Assembly: GCA_029977305.1 (NCBI GenBank) | Contig: JAPOLF010000135.1 | Span: forward strand, 1 to 5,745 | Direction: 5' to 3' | Source: a bacterium | GTDB taxonomy: Bacteria > Chloroflexota > Chloroflexia > Thermomicrobiales > UBA6265 | DNA length: 5,745 bases | In this document: piece by piece, positions 5,314 through 5,745 of the stretch | Layout of the letters: every line of letters starts with the position of its first letter | Numbering within the stretch: position 1 is the stretch's first letter | Position numbers and translations under genes: made by a program | Notes under the pieces: generated by a model | Told to the model about the DNA's origin: nothing | What the model saw: only the letters and a program-made list of their open reading frames with translations | The model's database searches: none

Positions 5314-5745
5314 GTGAGCGTGACGGACCGCCAACAGCAACCGGTGATGGTGATCGGGGCAGGTCCGGCCGGGCTGGAATGCGCCCGCATTGCAGCGGAA
5401 CGGGGTCACCGGGTTACGGTATTTGAGGCCGCCAACCGGCCTGGCGGACAACTTGCGCTATGGTCAAGCGCGCCTTCCACAAAAGAATTGGCCCGGGTAA
5501 TTGACTGGCGACTGGAGGAACTTGAGCGCCTGGGCGTTTCCATCACGGTCAACCGTCTGATCGAGCGAGAGGATATTCTTGCGCTTGGCGCCGATGCGAT
5601 CGTGATTGCGACCGGAGCCATGGATTCCTGCAGGGCATTTTCGGGCGCCGACGGGATTCCCGTGCTGTCACCTCATGAAGTGCTGGGGGGTCACCCCATC
5701 ACCGCAAGCCGGGCCCTCGTGCTCAACGAAGGCCGCGGTCAGGCA
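5314..5745 (+). CDS. FAD/NAD(P)-binding oxidoreductase, N-terminal part
   Basis: The gene runs off the right edge after 144 codons. The N-terminus is a dinucleotide-binding Rossmann fold: VMVIGAGPAGLECAR with Gly15, Gly17 and Gly20, followed by VTVFEAANRPGGQL in which Glu38 would bind the ADP ribose of FAD and RPGGQ is typical. A second hallmark, DAIVIATGA, lies at 94-102. The sequence order and the S/APSTKELARVIDWRLEEL segment resemble the C-terminal flavin/NAD domain of trimethylamine dehydrogenase and 2,4-dienoyl-CoA reductase, but the old-yellow-enzyme barrel that precedes it in those proteins is absent: an in-frame TAG closes the frame just upstream at 5275. The substrate is unknown. Third codon positions are notably richer in A/T than in the genes to its left. 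It lies 36 bases after the transporter gene on the same strand and may be co-transcribed. Confidence 0.85.
   Translation, partial: MSVTDRQQQPVMVIGAGPAGLECARIAAERGHRVTVFEAANRPGGQLALWSSAPSTKELARVIDWRLEELERLGVSITVNRLIEREDILALGADAIVIATGAMDSCRAFSGADGIPVLSPHEVLGGHPITASRALVLNEGRGQA

Noticed and set aside
1..5745. A new defence system, CRISPR array, insertion sequence or tRNA/rRNA gene
   Set aside because: No regular repeats, transposase motifs, terminal inverted repeats or RNA gene signatures were seen; nearly all of the window is filled by ordinary housekeeping genes.

Overview
The window is a gene-dense, high-GC bacterial chromosomal segment with nine protein genes, two of them cut by the window edges, and no RNA gene, mobile element or CRISPR array that I can see. 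Gene content, GTG/TTG starts and strong G/C preference at third codon positions would fit a high-GC Chloroflexota (Thermomicrobia-like) bacterium. That placement is an inference from protein style and is not secure.

Left block, minus strand, read from right to left: a Tat translocase subunit (tatA/B type, 3801-3295), tRNA-guanine transglycosylase (tgt, 3298-2108), a 93-base gap holding a hairpin, holo-ACP synthase (acpS, 2014-1559), ADP-dependent NAD(P)H-hydrate dehydratase (nnrD, 1556-537), a two-CBS-domain protein (544-62), and the first 21 codons of an unrecognised gene (65-1). Most junctions overlap by 4 or 8 bases, which suggests operons with coupled translation.

Right block, plus strand: peptidyl-tRNA hydrolase (pth, 3957-4553), a YhhQ-type queuosine precursor transporter (4546-5277, overlapping pth by 8 bases), and the N-terminal 144 codons of an FAD/NAD(P)-binding oxidoreductase (5314 to the edge). 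The blocks diverge from a 155-base intergenic region with a good extended -10 promoter reading towards tatA.

Together the genes are mostly housekeeping: tRNA modification and recycling (Tgt, YhhQ, Pth), cofactor repair (NnrD), carrier-protein activation (AcpS) and protein export (Tat). The best second-look points are the Tgt base-recognition pocket, where the usual Cys is Val in a genome that also carries a queuosine-precursor transporter nearby; a roughly 34-codon in-frame insertion in nnrD that looks like a low-conservation or repeat-derived segment; and a sharp drop in third-position G+C in the last gene. I found no convincing new multi-gene system.
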